Positions 7,901-9,515 of a DNA stretch of 9,515 nucleotides are shown piece after piece. This DNA comes from Chloroflexota bacterium (lineage in GTDB: Bacteria > Chloroflexota > Anaerolineae > Promineifilales > Promineifilaceae): positions 1 to 9,515 of the forward strand of contig JAAEOP010000371.1 of the NCBI GenBank assembly GCA_024223125.1, in the 5' to 3' direction. Every line of letters starts with the position of its first letter. Position 1 is the first letter of the stretch. The translations under genes were made by a program, and so were the position numbers. The notes under the pieces were generated by a model. That model had not been told where the DNA came from and did not search any database. It saw only the letters and a program-made list of their open reading frames with translations.

Positions 7901-9515
7901 ATAGTCTCGCCAATCCCTAATTCAGACATATACCAATTCACCGAATGATAGGTTGCATCATAAATACCGCCGCTTACATAGAAGGCTCCAGGGGGGATGC
8001 TATCCTGAATGGATAAATTGTAGATGGGCTGGTTGGTAGGATTGCTAAGGGTGAGGGTATAGGTGATCAGGTCGCCGGCATTCACTATGTCTGGCGCCGT
8101 TTTGTAAAGGGGTAGGGGGTAGAAGAGATGAACAGAGCCTACTGAAACTGTTGTGACCGGTATTTCGCCATGGGCAAAAATGCCATTGTCGGCCGTTACG
8201 CCATACGCCCTGTTTGTTATTGTCCGTCCTCCGGTGTCTACTGAAAAATGAACCTGGGCTTGCTCGCCTGGCGCCAGATAAGGTATGTACCAGTAGACAA
8301 CGTCGCCAACCAATGTGCCGCCGCTTTCGTAACTGGAGCCTGTGGGCAAGGTATCGGTGATGATCAGGTTGGTTGCCGTTTGGCCGCCGTTATTTTCTAC
8401 AATCAATGTATAGGTAATGGTCCAGATTACGTCGAGGCCATTCGAATTGGGCCCGATTTTCTGAATGCTCAGGTCGGGCGGCGCAGCTCCATAGGAAACA
8501 AATAGGGTAGTATAATTTTGACTGGGAGGGCGTTCTGTGGCCATAACGCGCCGACCATCGCCAAATGAGTTGATGTTGGTGGCGATTATAGAGAGGGCAT
8601 TACCGCTTTGCCAATCTGAACGATTGACAACTTCCTGGACAACCGGCGCTAAATCAGGACTGTTATGTTTCTCGTACCAGTTCCATATATCCTGAGCGGT
8701 CAGAGACCAGGTGACAGAGACGTTGGTTAACGGCCGTACATCCGGTGTGCTGATATCGGTGAAAGTTTGTGAGTCGCCACTGTCTTCGGCATGGAAGGCC
8801 ACATTAATGTTGTTATCATAGAGGCCATCCACCGTAAACTCAATGTGCGCTTTTGTAATCTTCTGGCGAGGAGGGACCGGTACATTGGGGAAATGGAACC
8901 CGCTGACGATGTCGACGCCGTCAGCACACTCGCCAAAGTAAATTTCGTTGGAACTCAGACGATTCTGGCAGTAGCCGCCATGGGGATCCGGGAAGTGAAC
9001 TGGGTTGATACCGGCGTCGTCGCTGTTTATGCCGAGGGGCACAGAAACCGTTGCCGTCACCACCGGGGGAACAGAGATTGTTTGGGTTACTACAACAACC
9101 ACGGCGGCCGAATCGCAGAGAACAGGCGAGGGGATACCGTCATCACAAACCTGGTAGGCGTAAGCGGCAATGCCACTGTAGCTGATGGGCGGGGTGTACG
9201 AAATGACGCCGGTCGTTCCGTTAACGACGGCCGTGCCATAATCCGGTTCAGCAATAATTGTCAGTGTGGTCAGGTCGAGCGTGCCGTTGGGGTCGCTGTC
9301 ATTGTTGAGAACATCTATGGTTACGGCCGTGTTCATTGCCGTCATGGCAAAATCATCCTCAATGACCGGAAATTCGTTCGTAGTTGACCATTCATAACTG
9401 AACACCGCCCCACTACGGCCGGTAGCCGAAGCATGGTAACGCGCCCCCACCGCCAGATGGTTGCCATACAGGGCCACAGCGATACCGAAATGGTCAGACG
9501 GCCCGCCATTGGCAG
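4990..9515 (-). CDS. Giant surface protein, C-terminal 1,507 residues (FG-GAP propeller, DUF11, PKD, Kelch), 5' end outside window
   Basis: The frame ends at TAA 4990-4992 and stays open to the right edge. A GTG at 9475-9477 could be called as a start, but the 12 codons before it continue an FG-GAP motif (DHFGIAVALYG), so the true start lies outside. Numbering residues from that GTG, the domains are the end of an FG-GAP blade (up to 30), a cadherin-like Ig domain (36-132), a beta-rich cysteine-pair domain (150-329), three DUF11 domains (334-446, 452-569, 573-680), a seven-blade FG-GAP propeller (692-1118), PKD (1122-1206) and six Kelch repeats (1207-1495). There are only four cysteines (111/121 and 170/184), as two local pairs. 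No C-terminal sorting motif, transmembrane helix or type IX-like tail is visible: the protein ends directly in the last Kelch repeat (TWQLK). Such proteins are usually exported, and the role is inferred to be adhesion, matrix or carbohydrate/protein binding. No enzyme motif is seen. Confidence 0.95.
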   Translation of the reverse strand, partial: ANGGPSDHFGIAVALYGNHLAVGARYHASATGRSGAVFSYEWSTTNEFPVIEDDFAMTAMNTAVTIDVLNNDSDPNGTLDLTTLTIIAEPDYGTAVVNGTTGVISYTPPISYSGIAAYAYQVCDDGIPSPVLCDSAAVVVVVTQTISVPPVVTATVSVPLGINSDDAGINPVHFPDPHGGYCQNRLSSNEIYFGECADGVDIVSGFHFPNVPVPPRQKITKAHIEFTVDGLYDNNINVAFHAEDSGDSQTFTDISTPDVRPLTNVSVTWSLTAQDIWNWYEKHNSPDLAPVVQEVVNRSDWQSGNALSIIATNINSFGDGRRVMATERPPSQNYTTLFVSYGAAPPDLSIQKIGPNSNGLDVIWTITYTLIVENNGGQTATNLIITDTLPTGSSYESGGTLVGDVVYWYIPYLAPGEQAQVHFSVDTGGRTITNRAYGVTADNGIFAHGEIPVTTVSVGSVHLFYPLPLYKTAPDIVNAGDLITYTLTLSNPTNQPIYNLSIQDSIPPGAFYVSGGIYDATYHSVNWYMSELGIGETIQVSYVVTAYQTLVNQNYQGLGRFLAGSPDHVLFISDEDVVTLVNQTPMLVKKTGPAIVYDGQPITYTLTVTNTGAFAAGNVIVTDTLPLGATYLSGGVQVGGVISWTLPVLNAGEAAQVQFSVMATDTVVNETYGVRTSAGFITRGQDVVTTYVLPATPPITFTLGWALEGEQANANYGYGARPAGDVNGDGYDDVIIGAYRYDNDETDEGRAWLYYGSSNGLKLQPAWTADGEQSYAWMGLAVAAGDVNNDGYDDVIVGSRNFDSGGYSDNGRVDVYYGTASGLAQTADWTAYGNQNDARFGHAVASAGDVNGDGYTDIIIGARGYSNGESAEGGAYVYYGSATGLSSTPAWTAESNYANAWFGYAVDTAGDVNNDGYADVIIGSPMDGNGTVNGGKVYGFYGSGSGLSATPDWLIVSDQDGAGLGTGTSVASVGDVNGDGYDDALVGAQTYDNPETNEGQVYLYYGSANGLNLAPAWTAESNQANANFGWSVAAVGDVNLDGFADFIIGADSFDTIVTDAGQATLYLGSPLQPDQTPYWTETGSQQNGRFGHIVGSGGDVDGNGYNDLLIGEQRYSNDQTQEGRVLIYYTSPVTPVLSLADFIVAPVSGTTPHTAVFTNTSAYAANFLWDFGDTMTSTLPNPIHTYTRAGVYTVILTAANPHSLDVLTRTHIITVTRSWQLTTTLAPPVWGEYTLAYDSGEDMIYLYGGNAHGWPYENATWEFDDFVNWRQVTTAPQPNAVYGMAMVYDDSRDAFVLFGGSNISDTAVAETWEFDGDEWTQITTTISPPTRTHHALAYDPVNNLVYLFGGQDGAAYYDDLWTYDGTTWSQVTTNAPPPARSYHAMAYNPDKGTILLFGGRDANGVLLPNTWEYYPLTQNWYQVSNSGPAGRLAHSMVYDPGHSQTLLVGGISAEGDMLWSDTWAYTDLGWQELTSAQTPPAAYHTLIYRSATDTIFMLTNGETWQLK
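4993..5859 (-). repeat. Six Kelch repeats forming the C-terminal propeller
   Basis: Repeats start with W at residues 1207, 1257, 1307, 1356, 1408 and 1458, about 50 residues apart. Each has a W.Q(V/I/L)TT..PP.R lead, a H.(L/M)AYDP strand, a (Y/L)LFGG double glycine, and a TWEFDG-type strand. Repeat 6 is degenerate: the double-Gly strand is reduced to FMLTNG. It still ends with TWQLK, which could close the ring. A six-blade Kelch propeller is plausible, and Kelch domains usually bind proteins or sugars. Confidence 0.92.
5860..6114 (-). other. PKD domain (right-hand gene)
   Basis: Residues 1122-1206 contain ADFIVAPVSGTTPHTAVFTN, then FLWDFGDT, and then HTYTRAGVYTVILTA. This is the canonical PKD order, with F.WDFGD and HTY...G.YTV. 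It separates the FG-GAP propeller from the Kelch repeats. Confidence 0.93.
6124..7404 (-). repeat. Complete seven-blade FG-GAP (integrin-alpha-type) propeller
   Basis: Seven blades start with W at residues 693, 755, 817, 879, 941, 1005 and 1067. The period is 62 residues except for one of 64. Each contains an FG..V/A segment, a calcium-loop motif of type GDVNGDGYDD, a VIIGA strand, and a Y.YYGS..GL turn. The motif DxNxDGxxD is well preserved in blades 1-5. Blade 6 has GDVNLDGFAD, and blade 7 is altered to GDVDGNGYND. FG-GAP propellers of this kind bind calcium and often mediate ligand binding in secreted proteins. The repeats are visible at DNA level, for example ggccgtccaggc near 6458, 6836 and 7208. 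Confidence 0.95.
7438..8478 (-). repeat. Three tandem DUF11 domains (right-hand gene)
   Basis: Domain 1 (residues 334-446) has DLSIQKIGP, ITYTLIVENNG and LIITDTLPTGSSYESGG. Domain 2 (452-569) has LITYTLTLSNPTNQPIYNLS and IPPGAFYVSGG. Domain 3 (573-680) has MLVKKTGP, ITYTLTVTNTG and VIVTDTLPLGATYLSGG. Domains 1 and 3 also share the ending YGV.....GF/I...G..VVTT. Domain 2 is the most divergent: it lacks the TDTLP motif (QDSIPPG instead). These are likely rigid spacers. Confidence 0.92.
8491..9030 (-). other. Beta-rich cysteine-pair domain, copy in the right-hand gene (DNRLRE/jelly-roll-like)
   Basis: Residues 150-329 contain SDDAGIN, C170-x13-C184 around NEIYFG, SGFHFPNVPVP, IEFTVDG, PVVQEVVNR, WQSGNA, GRRV and a closing FVSY. 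It is the counterpart of the domain at 2686-3243. One copy follows a cadherin-like domain and the other follows PKD domains, so the module moves between architectures. A jelly-roll carbohydrate-binding fold is a guess from the pattern. Confidence 0.75.
9082..9372 (-). other. Cadherin-like Ig domain (Big_9 type) in the right-hand gene
   Basis: Residues 36-132 contain the signature PVIEDDFAMTAMNTAVTIDV, LNNDSDPNG, YGTAVVNGTTGVISYTP and AYAYQVCDDG. This is the bacterial cadherin-like/Big_9 arrangement, whose LxNDxDP turn is a probable calcium site. Cysteines 111 and 121 lie ten residues apart at the end of the domain and may be disulfide-linked. Confidence 0.88.
9388..9515 (-). other. Last blade of an upstream FG-GAP propeller (right-hand gene, partial)
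   Basis: The visible residues contain DHFGIAVALYG, NHLAVGARYH and SGAVFSYEW. This is the FG-GAP_2 pattern (FG.SVA..G..LVVGA...G..YVF). It is a different subtype from the propeller at 6124-7404, and it implies that more such blades precede the window. The pattern runs straight through the GTG at 9477, which argues against that codon being the start. Confidence 0.8.

Larger units (their letters stand above)
1040..9330. repeat. Dispersed palindromic octamer ACGGCCGT, 16 copies
   Basis: Exact copies start at 1040, 1376, 1502, 1658, 1790, 2387, 2426, 2609, 3233, 4588, 5591, 6047, 6247, 8730, 9227 and 9323. The core CGGCCG occurs about 38 times by hand count. Thirteen octamers are read in frame as Thr-Ala-Val, two as part of Asn-Gly-Arg, and one as Arg-Pro. 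The motif is therefore not tied to one reading frame, although the Thr-Ala-Val repeats favour it. Function is unknown. Confidence 0.85.

Noticed and set aside
8791..9387. 198-codon plus-strand open frame
   Set aside because: It lies entirely antisense to the cadherin-like and cysteine-pair domains of the right-hand gene. Its product has no recognisable domain, while the minus frame is rich in motifs.
9475..9477. GTG as the start of the right-hand gene
   Set aside because: The FG-GAP motif continues in frame through this codon to the window edge, so the gene begins outside the window.

Overview
The window is one continuous minus-strand block of two very large genes for secreted, modular surface proteins. 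Both genes are cut by the window edges. I see no RNA gene, mobile element, CRISPR array or metabolic gene. Nothing on the plus strand looks like more than an antisense shadow.

Right half, transcribed first (4990 to beyond 9515): the C-terminal 1,507 residues of an exported protein. In order they hold the end of an FG-GAP propeller, a cadherin-like Ig domain, a beta-rich domain with a conserved cysteine pair, three DUF11 domains, a complete seven-blade FG-GAP/integrin-alpha-type propeller with calcium-loop motifs, a PKD domain, and six Kelch repeats ending at the stop codon.

Middle (4921-4989): a 69-base gap. It holds a 48-base near-perfect compound palindrome and the ribosome binding site of the second gene.

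Left half (1-4920): a second gene, open for 1,640 codons from an ATG at 4920 to the left edge without a stop, so its 3' end lies outside. It encodes a signal peptide, a seven-blade Reg_prop-like propeller, two PKD domains, a second copy of the cysteine-pair domain, seven Big-1 (invasin-type) Ig repeats, one DUF11 domain, and the start of another domain at an abrupt rise in GC. I found this frame by translating the minus strand by hand. A caller that needs both start and stop inside the window would miss it.

The short same-strand gap, similar domain stock and shared cysteine-pair domain suggest one transcription unit for related cell-surface or matrix proteins that act in adhesion or binding. 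No catalytic domain is visible.

The style (giant Thr/Val/Asn-rich proteins with DUF11, PKD, FG-GAP, Kelch and Big-1 modules, and about 50% GC) recalls filamentous Chloroflexota of the Anaerolineae/Ardenticatenia type. That is an inference with moderate confidence. The octamer ACGGCCGT is strikingly frequent: 16 exact copies, where chance predicts about 0.15.
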